DNA of 46,039 nt from a virus (IMGVR_UViG_3300038439_000001:1-46039); one strand, 5' to 3'. Counted from the first letter of the stretch, positions 1 to 8,020 are shown. Notes: generated by a model from the sequence alone, not told the origin. Translations and numbers: made by a program.

Positions 1-2745
1 GTTGGCGCTATACAGAATTGCCACTGCATCATCAGCCACCTGTTGCAGAGCTATGTTTTCGTAACCCCATCTGTTTGTCCCACTGTTGGTTAAATCTCTG
101 GTTACTAAAGTTGGAAAGGCACTTTCTATTAACATGCTTTTTAAAAGTGGTAGATTATTTACCGTAGTACCTGGGGCATTACCTATCCATACCTGACCTA
201 TATTCGACCCTAAATCATATACATCGTAGTTTGGAAGTGCTGTCGCAGGGAAATGGTTATTTGTCATAACCAGATTACGGATATAGTTGTAAGCAAATAC
301 ACCAGTTGCCGCCGCCCCGCCTGTTGTTATAGTGCAATTATTTAAAGTAAGATTATAGACATATCCAGCCGCCGACCCTTGAATATCAATCTGCTTGCCA
401 GCAATATCGGTATTATTGTTCTCCATGTAGATACCGTCTAAGGTAATACCAATAGGGGCTCCTGTCCCTGCCGTATACTGAAAACCACTTGCACCATTAC
501 TTTCTAACACTGTCCTATTATTTAAGGTTAAGCCAATAACTCCGCTTCCTTCTATGTAAAACCCTTGTCTTATATTACCTCTGGATGATAGACTTGAAAA
601 AGTAGCTGTGGTTAAACTTGCTGTTTGAGGTATATATACACCCCACCAGTTGCCTTCGCAATAGAGACGATTGGCAGTGAATTCTACATTCGGCCCCGTA
701 CCAAAACTTAATCCATAACAGGATGACCCCGTAAAGCCAGTTATATGTAGACCATCATCTTCTAAGTGTCCACCACTATCAACAAGCAATCCACCTGCAC
801 TTGCTCCGCTAACATACTTTATGGTGAAGTCTTTTAGAGTTCCCCCTCGTCTATGCGTTTCCCCTCCATAAGAAGTTTGTGTCCTTTTTATACAAGGCCC
901 CGAAGCTACAGTACTTAAGATTTTAGAATTCCAACCCTTACCCTTCATACTGATATTATTAGGCAATACAAAAGTAGTACCATTCACGTAGGATGTTTCA
1001 TCTTCGAGTAAAATGGTACCTCTTCTAAACCCTGCTAATGTATCAGGGAAACAGGCTTTTGCCAGATTAAGCGCTATATTATCATCGGTAACACCATCGC
1101 CCTTAGCTCCAAACCATTCAGGGTAGGCATATTTAAGACCTGTTACCGCACCGGAACCAGTGAATATTTGATAACGTCCAGCGTCAGGAGTGTCTGGAAG
1201 AACCAAAGTAAAAGCCCCATGACTGATAATAGTATCATTCATAAACTTAAATATAATATTGGTGTAAGATGAATAGTCGACATTAGAGGAAAATACCCAG
1301 GTTCCTCTTGAAAAATTAAGATCTACTTTGTTAGTGGTGCCAAGTGATGTTAGAGCAGAAGTAACTGTTGCTTGTAGAAAAGATGCCCCAAACCAGTCGG
1401 CATAAGCCTTGTTTAACCCCGCTACAAGTCCACTTCCTGTAAATACTTGATATGTCCCTGCTATATCTGGTTGTGATCCAAAAGTAACAGCGAATGTCTC
1501 GTGACTGATTAAACAACCAGGAGGAAGTTTAAAAGTAATATTAGTATAAGCACTCCAATCTGCCGCAGCCCCTATTACCCAGATTCCAGGACGGAGAAGA
1601 AGGGTAACTTTGTTTACTGTGCCTATTGCGGTAAGGGCGGCTTCGATGGTAGCTTGGGTGAAGGAAGTGCCAGAACCATAAGTGTGCAGAGCATCAACTT
1701 CATAGTTAATATACTTAGAAAGAGCTAATTGATCGGGAGCGATAACTTTATATGCTTCAGTACCTATGGTAATCTCTGCTGCAGACGCAAATCCACCAAC
1801 AAAGAAAGAATTTAACACTGCCGCTGTTAGTGTAGTTGCAGGTGTATAGGTAAGACCTCCAGTAATTGCAACACTTCCAGTGCCAGTAAAAGGATCAAAG
1901 AAATAAGGGCCTATGTCTATCTGCTTTGCATTGTTAATGGTTAAAGTAATACCTGGTGCTATAGATAAATCTCCACCTTTAACTATCTTAATTTGGATAT
2001 TAGAAGGAATAGAATCTGAGTAATCAACTGGAGATGATTTATTAACAGCTAAGGTTACCTTATTAGTAGATATCCAAGTAAGTGCTGTGCGAAGATAAGG
2101 AAACCAAGTAAGGTTAAGTTCTGCTCCATCTCTAAAGCGAAAGTTTCCAGCTCCAGCAAAGAGTTGATAGTTGCCTGCTTCAACTTGGCCAATGTTAGAT
2201 ACAGTAACTCCAGCATTTGCTGTGAGAATATTACTAGCAGCTTCCCACTTAAGAGTTACATTATTTCCAGGTGAGTAACTTGCAGTAACATTTGCTGCCT
2301 TAGACACTATAAGTGTTACAGTGTCATTTACAGTCAAGGCAAAAGCTGACTCAATACTATTAAACCATCCAGTCTTTAATACAGTCCCTGAAGCAAAGTC
2401 TATATTTCCAACACCTGTAAATATCTGTCTGTTGTCAGCTGAGATATTCTTTGTGTTGATAGTGAGTTGGCCAGAGTTAGTGATTGAACCGTTGCGAATG
2501 AACTTGAGACGGACATTAGCTGGCACAGTTAGACTAGTTACTACCTGAGGGCTGACAATCACTATCTCACGATCATTAGCTCCGATGGCAGTAACTGCTG
2601 CATTGAGTGAACTGTATGAACGAGCATCAACCCAGATACCTTGTGTGCCAGTTAGAATTACATCCGAGAAGTATTCAGCCTTAACTCCTATAGAGATAGA
2701 AAGGACTAAGCATAAAGAGACAAGTAGTAAGTATAGTTTTTTCAT
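1..2745 (-). CDS. Tailspike/tail fibre with signal peptide and pectate-lyase-like domain (3' end missing)
   Basis: An open frame of 915 codons begins at ATG 2745 and stays open to base 1, so the C-terminus lies outside this end. The N-terminus is a signal-peptide-like segment (MKKLYLLLVSLCLVLSISIG, then VKAEYF). Residues about 100-540 carry repeated modules with a [QY].FTGxG motif near residues 106, 194, 285, 431 and 525, often followed by W-F-G-A. The last copy reads WFGAKGDGVTDD near residues 543-554, the usual entry into a right-handed beta-helix (pectate-lyase/tailspike) fold. The rest is rich in N, G, T and V, as beta-helices are. Inferred role: receptor-binding or glycan-degrading spike. 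A signal peptide is unusual for a virion protein. The C-terminal part appears to be the partial frame at 45766-46039. It is the last gene of the block running left from 6984 before the window edge. Confidence 0.8.
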   Translation of the reverse strand, partial: MKKLYLLLVSLCLVLSISIGVKAEYFSDVILTGTQGIWVDARSYSSLNAAVTAIGANDREIVIVSPQVVTSLTVPANVRLKFIRNGSITNSGQLTINTKNISADNRQIFTGVGNIDFASGTVLKTGWFNSIESAFALTVNDTVTLIVSKAANVTASYSPGNNVTLKWEAASNILTANAGVTVSNIGQVEAGNYQLFAGAGNFRFRDGAELNLTWFPYLRTALTWISTNKVTLAVNKSSPVDYSDSIPSNIQIKIVKGGDLSIAPGITLTINNAKQIDIGPYFFDPFTGTGSVAITGGLTYTPATTLTAAVLNSFFVGGFASAAEITIGTEAYKVIAPDQLALSKYINYEVDALHTYGSGTSFTQATIEAALTAIGTVNKVTLLLRPGIWVIGAAADWSAYTNITFKLPPGCLISHETFAVTFGSQPDIAGTYQVFTGSGLVAGLNKAYADWFGASFLQATVTSALTSLGTTNKVDLNFSRGTWVFSSNVDYSSYTNIIFKFMNDTIISHGAFTLVLPDTPDAGRYQIFTGSGAVTGLKYAYPEWFGAKGDGVTDDNIALNLAKACFPDTLAGFRRGTILLEDETSYVNGTTFVLPNNISMKGKGWNSKILSTVASGPCIKRTQTSYGGETHRRGGTLKDFTIKYVSGASAGGLLVDSGGHLEDDGLHITGFTGSSCYGLSFGTGPNVEFTANRLYCEGNWWGVYIPQTASLTTATFSSLSSRGNIRQGFYIEGSGVIGLTLNNRTVLESNGASGFQYTAGTGAPIGITLDGIYMENNNTDIAGKQIDIQGSAAGYVYNLTLNNCTITTGGAAATGVFAYNYIRNLVMTNNHFPATALPNYDVYDLGSNIGQVWIGNAPGTTVNNLPLLKSMLIESAFPTLVTRDLTNSGTNRWGYENIALQQVADDAVAILYSAN

Positions 2746-2756
2746 ATTTGGACTCC

Positions 2757-2781
2757 AGTTTATTCAATTTTTAAACGAGAT
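2757..2781. repeat. 25-bp palindrome, degenerate copy
   Basis: Arms AGTTTATTCAA and TTAAACGAGAT with centre TTT. It overlaps the last codons and the TAA stop (2760-2762) of the radical SAM-glycosyltransferase gene. Confidence 0.6.
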
Positions 2782-4862
2782 TGTTTAATCTTATCACGCC
2801 AAGAAAGACCACGAGCGTGAGAAGAACCCTTTTCAAGCTTAATTTGGGTACGGTAGTTGATTATTCCAAGTCCCCATTTCTTGTCCATGTAAGCACGATT
2901 TTTCTTCAATAATGCATCTATATCAAAGCCTTCTTTTTCTTGGATTAAGTTAAAAGTCGAACGACCTTTGTGATAGATGCAAGTGTCAATGGCAAATTCT
3001 GTTTTATATCCAAGCTCACGAGCTGCTATGTTGTAGTCGTTATCGTCCCACATTCCCATATCATAGTTAACATCAAGTAAACCGACTTTATCAATTACTT
3101 CCCTTTTAATTACTGCACAGAGAAAGGCTACGAATGGAGTGGCACAGGTTCGACCAGAATAGTGGGTCTCTAGGTATTGATTAACCTCAGACATAGACAT
3201 AGAAAGTTGATTTGGAACTATAGTATTGTGTAGAGATAGACTATGATGAGAGTCCATCTGTCCATGACCTTGAGGATCAGGCATGGTTAGCGAACCTATA
3301 ATGCCAAGCTTAGGATCACGCTTAAGGATATTAATCATCTTTTCAAGCCATCTATCTGAAACAACTGTGTCGTTGTTGAGGAGGCAGACAAAAGGTGCAG
3401 TTGATGATTGAAGACCTTTGTTTACTGCATTTACGAAACCTTCATTTTTAGACATCTTAATGCTCAAATGAGGCATGTCAGAGATAGTTCGTTCAATATT
3501 TGAACGATCTTTAGATGCATTGTCTACCCAGATTACTTGATAGTCAGTAGTGCAGCGTTTGATACTTTCAAGGCAAGCTATTGTATATTGTTCGTTTTCG
3601 TAAGTAGGAATGATTATGTCGCATTGGGCAGATACTTTGATATTGCCGTCTCCTCTAAGGCCTCTGAGAACAGCATTTATGTAAGTATAGTCTACATCTT
3701 TGACTTTCTGACCATAAGGACAGCGATCGTAGTGGTTACGATCAAGCAATGATAGCCCCTCTTTAATACACTCTTCACCAAGGGAGTTCCCTGGATAAGG
3801 AGTGAAGAAGGCCCAGGAAGGCATTTCAGCTTTGATTGTATCTGCCATTCTTGCAGTTGCTTGAATATCTTCTTTGGTTTCCCAAGGAAGACCAATCATG
3901 TAGTTGGCGTAGATCTTAGCTCCAGCACTGCGAATAATCTTTGCTGACTCAAGATTTTGCTCGACAGTAGTTCCTTTCTTCATCTTATCAAGGATTCGTT
4001 GCGAGCCAGACTCAAAGCCGACTGAGACTAAATCCCACCCAACTTTGACAAGTTTTTGAACTAGGTCTGGATATTTACAGATTCCATCTGCTCTTCCAGC
4101 AGCCCAGAAAGGTAATCCGATTTGAGGGTATTTTTCTATAAATTCTTCAATCCAAGAGGGCTGGATAAGGAAAGTATCATCGTGAATCATGACGCACTCA
4201 GGATGGAGAGTTTCTTTGAGCCACTTTAATTCATTGATCAGTGAATCAACAGAACGCCTTCGTAACTTCTTACCAAAGTGATTGTCTTCAAGGGGTTGAC
4301 AAAAGCCACATTGGTAAGGACATCCTCGTGCAGATGCAACAGAGATCATTTTGGTTAGCTTCCCACCATACCACCAGCCAGCACAGTTTTCAAGACAGTC
4401 TCGATAGATAGTTCGATCAAAGAAAGGAAGCACATCTATATTAAGTGGCTTCTCACCAATGATAGATCGTTCAAATTTTGAACAATCTTGAAGAAACTGA
4501 GGAAAGGTAATTTCACTTTCACCATGGAAGATATAGTCAATATCTGAGTTTTCAATTAACTCATTTGGCGCTGCTGTAACATGATAGCCTCCGACAAGGA
4601 CTTTAGAACCCTGTTCCTTAGCCATATTAACAATCTTCATTCCAATAGGATAGTAGGAACTTTTAAGACCAAAAGCTATTAAATCATATCCTTTGATAGA
4701 TTCTTTCAACTGCTCATCATTGAATAAGATCTTCATATCAAGAAAATCAATATCACAACCTGCATTCTTAGCAACTGTATATGTCATCCCTGCTCCATGA
4801 TCATGCCAGGAATCAAGACCTTGTCCGTTGTAAGGATAGAGTGCGATTAAGAGGGTTTTCAT
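2760..4862 (-). CDS. B12-type radical SAM enzyme fused to GT2 glycosyltransferase
   Basis: A 700-residue two-enzyme fusion. Residues 1-150 resemble a cobalamin-binding-type Rossmann domain (VLVGGYHVTAAP at 88-99). Residues about 170-370 are a radical SAM core with the 4Fe-4S motif C181-x3-C185-x2-C188 and a VGFESGS strand typical of B12-dependent radical SAM proteins. From about residue 411 there is a family 2 GT-A glycosyltransferase (DIIIPTYEN, WVDNAS at 445-450, a metal-binding NND at 496-498). No transmembrane segment is evident. It overlaps the upstream methyltransferase-kinase gene by ATGA, so the two are translationally coupled. Inferred role: making and transferring a modified sugar, on the virion or host surface. 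The substrate is unknown. Two 25-bp palindromes lie inside this gene and a third at its end. Confidence 0.85.
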   Translation of the reverse strand: MKTLLIALYPYNGQGLDSWHDHGAGMTYTVAKNAGCDIDFLDMKILFNDEQLKESIKGYDLIAFGLKSSYYPIGMKIVNMAKEQGSKVLVGGYHVTAAPNELIENSDIDYIFHGESEITFPQFLQDCSKFERSIIGEKPLNIDVLPFFDRTIYRDCLENCAGWWYGGKLTKMISVASARGCPYQCGFCQPLEDNHFGKKLRRRSVDSLINELKWLKETLHPECVMIHDDTFLIQPSWIEEFIEKYPQIGLPFWAAGRADGICKYPDLVQKLVKVGWDLVSVGFESGSQRILDKMKKGTTVEQNLESAKIIRSAGAKIYANYMIGLPWETKEDIQATARMADTIKAEMPSWAFFTPYPGNSLGEECIKEGLSLLDRNHYDRCPYGQKVKDVDYTYINAVLRGLRGDGNIKVSAQCDIIIPTYENEQYTIACLESIKRCTTDYQVIWVDNASKDRSNIERTISDMPHLSIKMSKNEGFVNAVNKGLQSSTAPFVCLLNNDTVVSDRWLEKMINILKRDPKLGIIGSLTMPDPQGHGQMDSHHSLSLHNTIVPNQLSMSMSEVNQYLETHYSGRTCATPFVAFLCAVIKREVIDKVGLLDVNYDMGMWDDNDYNIAARELGYKTEFAIDTCIYHKGRSTFNLIQEKEGFDIDALLKKNRAYMDKKWGLGIINYRTQIKLEKGSSHARGLSWRDKIKQSRLKIE
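3486..3510. repeat. 25-bp palindrome inside a coding sequence
   Basis: Arms AGTTCGTTCAA and TTGAACGATCT, centre TAT. It lies inside the GT2 domain of the radical SAM fusion, where it encodes D-R-S-N-I-E-R-T. The inner six pairs are perfect, with a C-G pair in place of the usual T-A. Confidence 0.85.
4464..4488. repeat. 25-bp palindrome inside a coding sequence
   Basis: Arms AGATCGTTCAA and TTGAACAATCT, centre ATT. It lies between the cobalamin-type and radical SAM domains of the fusion protein, encoding D-C-S-K-F-E-R-S in the same reading frame as the copy at 3486. Confidence 0.85.
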
Positions 4863-5791
4863 AAAGATTCCTTGTTAATCTCTTTAATGTTAGTCCAGCC
4901 ACAATCTCTAAGAAGATCAGCAGCTTTAAGTTTAAAGTCATAGAAACTTAACTCATAACCTTCTATTACTATATCTCTGTTTACATAGCCAGTTAACCAT
5001 GTGTGAAGAGTGTTGATGAAGAAGTCAAGGTATTCATCAAGATAGTGGCCACGTACCAGATTAGCATAGTAAGCAGCTGAAAAAGTTTTATTTGCATCTC
5101 TTGTCAATTCGTTTCTCCAAGCCGCCGCTATATTGTCAGTCATTAGATGTTTGTGATTGAAGTAAGTCTGAGCCAGAGTTGTCTTACCAGTTCCTCCAGG
5201 GCCATAGATGAGAATGGCCTCAGGTAGTGTAGACTTAGGGCCTGAGAGGTGAAAGACATGACGAAGGGAACTGTCAGGACTTATTGTTATACCTTTGTCT
5301 TGGATGCAGGAGAAGTACCTTCCAGCTATGGAGCAGAAAGCTGAGATGGAAGGGATAAAGATGTTTCGGTAAGTGCTAGTGAAGATTGCATCTGGAGATT
5401 CACAGATCCAGAGGTCGCAGATGACTTGTTTGGAACAACGAGCAAAGAGATCAAAGAGATGATTTAGATCTTTGATGTAATGAAGCATGCCTGAAGCCAT
5501 AATAATGTCATAGCATCCATAAATGTCTTCGGCATCTTCACAGCGAAAAGTGAGTTCAGGAAAGATAGAGCTTGCCTGCTTTATAACATCTCGATCTATG
5601 TCAATTCCAGTTACTTGCTTAGCTCCTTGTTGGAGAGCAAGGTAACCTAACATTCCAGTGTTACAGCCACAGTCGAGAACTGTCTTGTCTGTGAAGTCAA
5701 TACCTTGAGTTAGCTGAGCAAACTTAGCAGAAGTATCCATGTCACCTTCTTGGACTACTACACCATCCTTAACTATTCTCTGATAAGGCAC
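4859..5791 (-). CDS. SAM methyltransferase fused to P-loop kinase
   Basis: Class I methyltransferase at the N-terminus: motif I VLDCGCNTG about residues 38-46, a GIDID acidic loop about 62-66, and an MASGMLHY post-motif. A P-loop kinase-like domain follows: Walker A GPGGTGKTT about residues 197-205, then DIVIEGYELS, which resembles small-molecule kinases. I chose the GTG start at 5791 because GGAGG lies 5 bases upstream; a TTG at 5803 would add four residues. It overlaps the radical SAM-glycosyltransferase gene by ATGA. Inferred role: modifies (methylates and phosphorylates) a sugar or similar small substrate together with that neighbour. Neither substrate can be read from the sequence. Confidence 0.75.
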   Translation of the reverse strand: MPYQRIVKDGVVVQEGDMDTSAKFAQLTQGIDFTDKTVLDCGCNTGMLGYLALQQGAKQVTGIDIDRDVIKQASSIFPELTFRCEDAEDIYGCYDIIMASGMLHYIKDLNHLFDLFARCSKQVICDLWICESPDAIFTSTYRNIFIPSISAFCSIAGRYFSCIQDKGITISPDSSLRHVFHLSGPKSTLPEAILIYGPGGTGKTTLAQTYFNHKHLMTDNIAAAWRNELTRDANKTFSAAYYANLVRGHYLDEYLDFFINTLHTWLTGYVNRDIVIEGYELSFYDFKLKAADLLRDCGWTNIKEINKESL

Positions 5792-5804
5792 TATAGCCTC
5801 CAAA

Positions 5805-5829
5805 AGTCCGTTTAATGATTAAATGAACT
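5805..5829. repeat. 25-bp palindrome
   Basis: Arms AGTCCGTTTAA and TTAAATGAACT, centre TGA. It fills the spacer between the holin-like gene and the methyltransferase-kinase gene. Confidence 0.7.
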
Positions 5830-5831
5830 CA

Positions 5832-6005
5832 TTATATCGTATTAGTTTTAGCAATTCCCTGACGGAGGAAGATACCAATCAAACCAGTTAAGGCTATCTG
5901 AATTGCATCTGTTAGAATTATTTCGCCAGATAGAAAACCTCCAATAGCACCGATTACAGCTATGATACCAGTCCAAGTTGTCTTTTGTTTTAGAGTCTCA
6001 TTCAT
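5832..6005 (-). CDS. Small holin-like membrane protein
   Basis: A 57-residue protein with two hydrophobic segments, about residues 12-26 (GIIAVIGAIGGFL) and 33-47 (AIQIALTGLIGIFL), separated by a short SGEIILTD turn. It has a charged N-terminus (MNETLKQK) and a short polar tail. Its start overlaps the stop of the endolysin gene by ATGA. Size, topology and position beside a lytic enzyme suggest a holin that lets the endolysin cross the inner membrane. No family was recognised, so this rests on topology and context. Confidence 0.6.
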   Translation of the reverse strand: MNETLKQKTTWTGIIAVIGAIGGFLSGEIILTDAIQIALTGLIGIFLRQGIAKTNTI

Positions 6006-6385
6006 TTTTTAACCTCCTTAAAAATATTCATATAGTTAAATACTTTATCAATATAGAAGTCTCGATCTGAAGGATCACAGAAATGTGCAGTTGCTTCTTT
6101 GGCAGTCTTCCACCTTTTAAGAAGAAGTCTGAGAAAGAGTAAACCACAGCAGATATCGATTAAGTCATCATCAACCTTTTCCATTGCTTGAAGAAGATCT
6201 TTCATGGCAATAGAAGACATTTGAAAAACTCCCTTACATCCAGTCGGTGATAGTTGTTTGATACCAAGAGAGCTTTCAGTCATAGCAATGGCTGCAGCCC
6301 AAATAGGATCGACTTCTAATAAGGGTGCAAAGAGCTTGATCTTATCTAAAATTTCAATCTGCTTTGTTAGCAATTTCATTGTCAT
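6002..6385 (-). CDS. Lytic transglycosylase-like endolysin
   Basis: A 127-residue protein with the goose-lysozyme/SLT pattern: the catalytic Glu in A-M-T-E-S-S-L-G (about residue 37), then SPTGCKGVFQM, the usual 'G-x-x-Q' strand after the catalytic helix. It is predicted to cleave peptidoglycan for host lysis. There is no signal peptide, so export would depend on the neighbouring holin-like protein. A GAGG site lies six bases before the ATG. The protein is little more than the catalytic domain, with no cell-wall-binding module. It sits between the small terminase and the holin-like gene. Confidence 0.75.
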   Translation of the reverse strand: MTMKLLTKQIEILDKIKLFAPLLEVDPIWAAAIAMTESSLGIKQLSPTGCKGVFQMSSIAMKDLLQAMEKVDDDLIDICCGLLFLRLLLKRWKTAKEATAHFCDPSDRDFYIDKVFNYMNIFKEVKK

Positions 6386-6415
6386 TATCTACCTCATCAT
6401 TAATGGAAGAGACAG

Positions 6416-6984
6416 CTACAAGGACTCTACATTTGACTCTTCTGCTATGTCTATCACCACTCCACTCTCTCTTGCAGCCGCAATTCCTCGATTTTTGAAA
6501 CCCTCAATTTCATCTTTTGTTAATATTGTAGAAATATGAGAACTTTGAATCTTTGTTGGAGATTTAAGCCCAGACAACTCAAGCACAACTGTATCAGCTA
6601 CATCTTTACGATCTTTTAAAGTAGCTTCACCTAACTCATTATCAAAAATCTCATGATAAACTTGAAAGGCCTTGGCTGTAAGGACACGAATTTTCTCATA
6701 ATTTTTTTCGCTTCGTCATCTCTTTCTTGACGAATTTCTGAAAGTTTAGCTTTTCCAAGATCTGAATTAACAGTTTGAGATACACAGGCTGGAGTAACGC
6801 CTACAATTTCAGCTACTAAATTATGATTAAGGCCTTGAGAGACTAAATTAAGTATCTCATGGTTGCGTTGCCAGAGTTGTTTAATATTATAGCATTTACG
6901 ATCTTCGCTTCTACGATTATCTACATCTCTAAATTCAAGACCGTAAAGACCGTCTCTTCTTTGAACATCTACTTGTCCGTCCAT
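6416..6984 (-). CDS. Small terminase subunit-like protein, interrupted by a -1 frameshift
   Basis: The frame from ATG 6984 reads an HTH region (LWQRNHEILNLV... VAEIVGVTPACVSQTVNS, about residues 37-74) and then a helix, and stops early at 6631 in an unrelated tail. A -1 shift at a run of seven A residues (6702-6708 on the complement) restores a coherent continuation (NYEKIRVLTAKAFQVYHEIF...) to a TAG at 6416-6418, about 189 residues in all. The combination of an N-terminal HTH, an oligomerisation helix and a C-terminal 'TKDEIE' segment resembles phage small terminase subunits, which recognise packaging sites and hand DNA to the large subunit. The shift could be a sequencing or assembly indel, slippage on A7, or a real mutation. 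It is the first gene of the leftward unit, with a promoter at 7011-7039. Confidence 0.65.
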
Positions 6985-7010
6985 TTAATTTACCTTCCTA
7001 AATAATGTAG

Positions 7011-7039
7011 AATTTACCATATTGATAGGAAAATGTCAA
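7011..7039 (-). promoter_or_regulatory. Sigma70-like promoter for the leftward (late) unit
   Basis: Minus strand: TTGACA (7039-7034), 17-base spacer, TAAATT (7016-7011), followed by an AAGG ribosome site and the ATG at 6984. The AATATGGT motif that also occurs near the rightward promoter overlaps the spacer/-10 boundary, suggesting shared regulation. Confidence 0.6.
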
Positions 7040-7064
7040 TGTAAATCTTTGTGTAATGGATAAT

Positions 7065-7089
7065 AGATTGTTTATGGTTTAAACGATCT
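7065..7089. repeat. 25-bp palindrome in the divergent control region
   Basis: Arms AGATTGTTTAT and TTAAACGATCT, centre GGT. It lies between the leftward promoter (7011-7039) and the rightward promoter (7194-7221). Confidence 0.75.
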
Positions 7090-7095
7090 ATTGTT

Positions 7096-7239
7096 AATCA
7101 TACAATATGGTACATTGTTAGATTTTTTAGATAAAATGTGGAGAGACTAACCCGCCGCTCTATGGGAATAATCTTCCCCATCGAAAATATACCTTGACAT
7201 AATATTTAGGTATGATATTATGTAATCATACAATATGGT
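7096..7239. repeat. 16-bp direct repeats AATCATACAATATGGT
   Basis: Two perfect copies at 7096-7111 and 7224-7239. The second lies just downstream of the -10 box of the rightward promoter. The core AATATGGT recurs inverted at the leftward promoter (about 7013-7020) and again at about 7814-7821. The placement suggests operators for a phage regulator; the protein is unknown. Confidence 0.6.
7194..7221 (+). promoter_or_regulatory. Sigma70-like promoter for the rightward unit
   Basis: TTGACA at 7194-7199, 16-base spacer, TATTAT at 7216-7221. It lies about 85 bases before the ATG at 7305 and is followed at once by an AATCATACAATATGGT repeat that could block or aid initiation. Confidence 0.65.
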
Positions 7240-7304
7240 TATGTATAGTTTGACAATTAAATAAAGTTTGCATGGTCTAATTCCAATATGAAAGGAAAAA
7301 GATC

Positions 7305-7685
7305 ATGGCAAAATTGACCAAGGCAAACTTGATAGATGTTATTGAAGGGATTAGCTATAGTGAATACCGGAAGCTTAGCCCAGATGAGGAAAGTAAAAAG
7401 GACGGTATAGCTAAAACTATAATGCTTGAGATTGATTACTCAGGACTGACCTTAAATGATCTACTAACTAAGGCTTATAAAAGCGACTGTGTATCATGGC
7501 AGAATGGTTCTGGTGGTAGAAAGGCCTTCGACAAACTGGTTGACAAGCAAACTGTTAAAATCAGCGCTAAAAGTCCAGGCGGAGCGCCTCAGATTGACCC
7601 TGTAGATGCAATCATTGCAGGAGCTAAAGCGGCAGGTATGAATGCTGAAGACTATATTAGAATGCTAATTGCAAAAAGAGTATAA
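7305..7685 (+). CDS. Unknown protein, first gene of the rightward unit, monocistronic
   Basis: A 126-residue, mainly helical protein with no recognised family. It has a conserved-looking centre (SDCVSWQNGSGGRKAFDKLVDKQ) and a C-terminal helix (DPVDAIIAGAKAAGMNAEDYIRMLIAKR) that could be an oligomerisation or ribbon-helix-like end. It has its own promoter with two 16-bp repeats (7096-7239) and its own terminator (7751-7783). It is therefore expressed alone and probably strongly, as immediate-early regulators or abundant DNA-binding proteins often are. That role is inferred from position only. An AAAGGA ribosome site lies upstream. Confidence 0.75.
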   Translation: MAKLTKANLIDVIEGISYSEYRKLSPDEESKKDGIAKTIMLEIDYSGLTLNDLLTKAYKSDCVSWQNGSGGRKAFDKLVDKQTVKISAKSPGGAPQIDPVDAIIAGAKAAGMNAEDYIRMLIAKRV

Positions 7686-7750
7686 ACCATAAACCTTGAC
7701 CATGCAAACTTTATAAATCAAACACTAAAATGAATCTAAAAACTAAAACA

Positions 7751-7783
7751 AAGCCCTGAGATAATATCAAAGGGGCTTTTTTT
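7751..7783 (+). terminator. Rho-independent terminator after the 7305 gene
   Basis: AAGCCC (7751-7756) pairs with GGGCTT (7772-7777) around an AT-rich loop and is followed by an uninterrupted run of T. Confidence 0.8.
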
Positions 7784-7827
7784 ATTACCTATTGACCAAC
7801 TACTATGTTGGGTAATATGGTTTAAAT

Positions 7828-7852
7828 AGATCGTTTAACCATTAAACGGTCT
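7828..7852. repeat. 25-bp palindrome in the origin-like region
   Basis: Arms AGATCGTTTAA and TTAAACGGTCT, centre CCA. It lies about 40 bases before the 7-bp iterons. Confidence 0.85.
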
Positions 7853-7891
7853 GCTTAACCTATGTCTATTTATACTAGTTTACAACTAACC

Positions 7892-7933
7892 GTTAATAGT
7901 TAATAGTTAGTTGTTAGTTGTTAGTTGTTAACT
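7892..7933 (+). repeat. Six tandem 7-bp iterons
   Basis: Heptamers GTTAATA x2, GTTAGTT x3 and GTTAACT x1 in an unbroken row. An inverted partial unit (ACAACTAAC, about 7882-7890) precedes them. A 19-bp stretch of this array recurs inverted at 14473-14491. Confidence 0.75.
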
Positions 7934-8020
7934 AGGGTTAACGAACAGGTGCTACAAATACACCGTGTTGTTCATTGACTGTGTGTTTGTAGGTATGTTA
8001 TGTTGTTTGTATGTTTGATT

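Noticed and set aside
2321-2788. Plus-strand frames opposite the tailspike
   Set aside because: Antisense shadows; the minus strand is open over 915 codons with a clear signal peptide and repeats.
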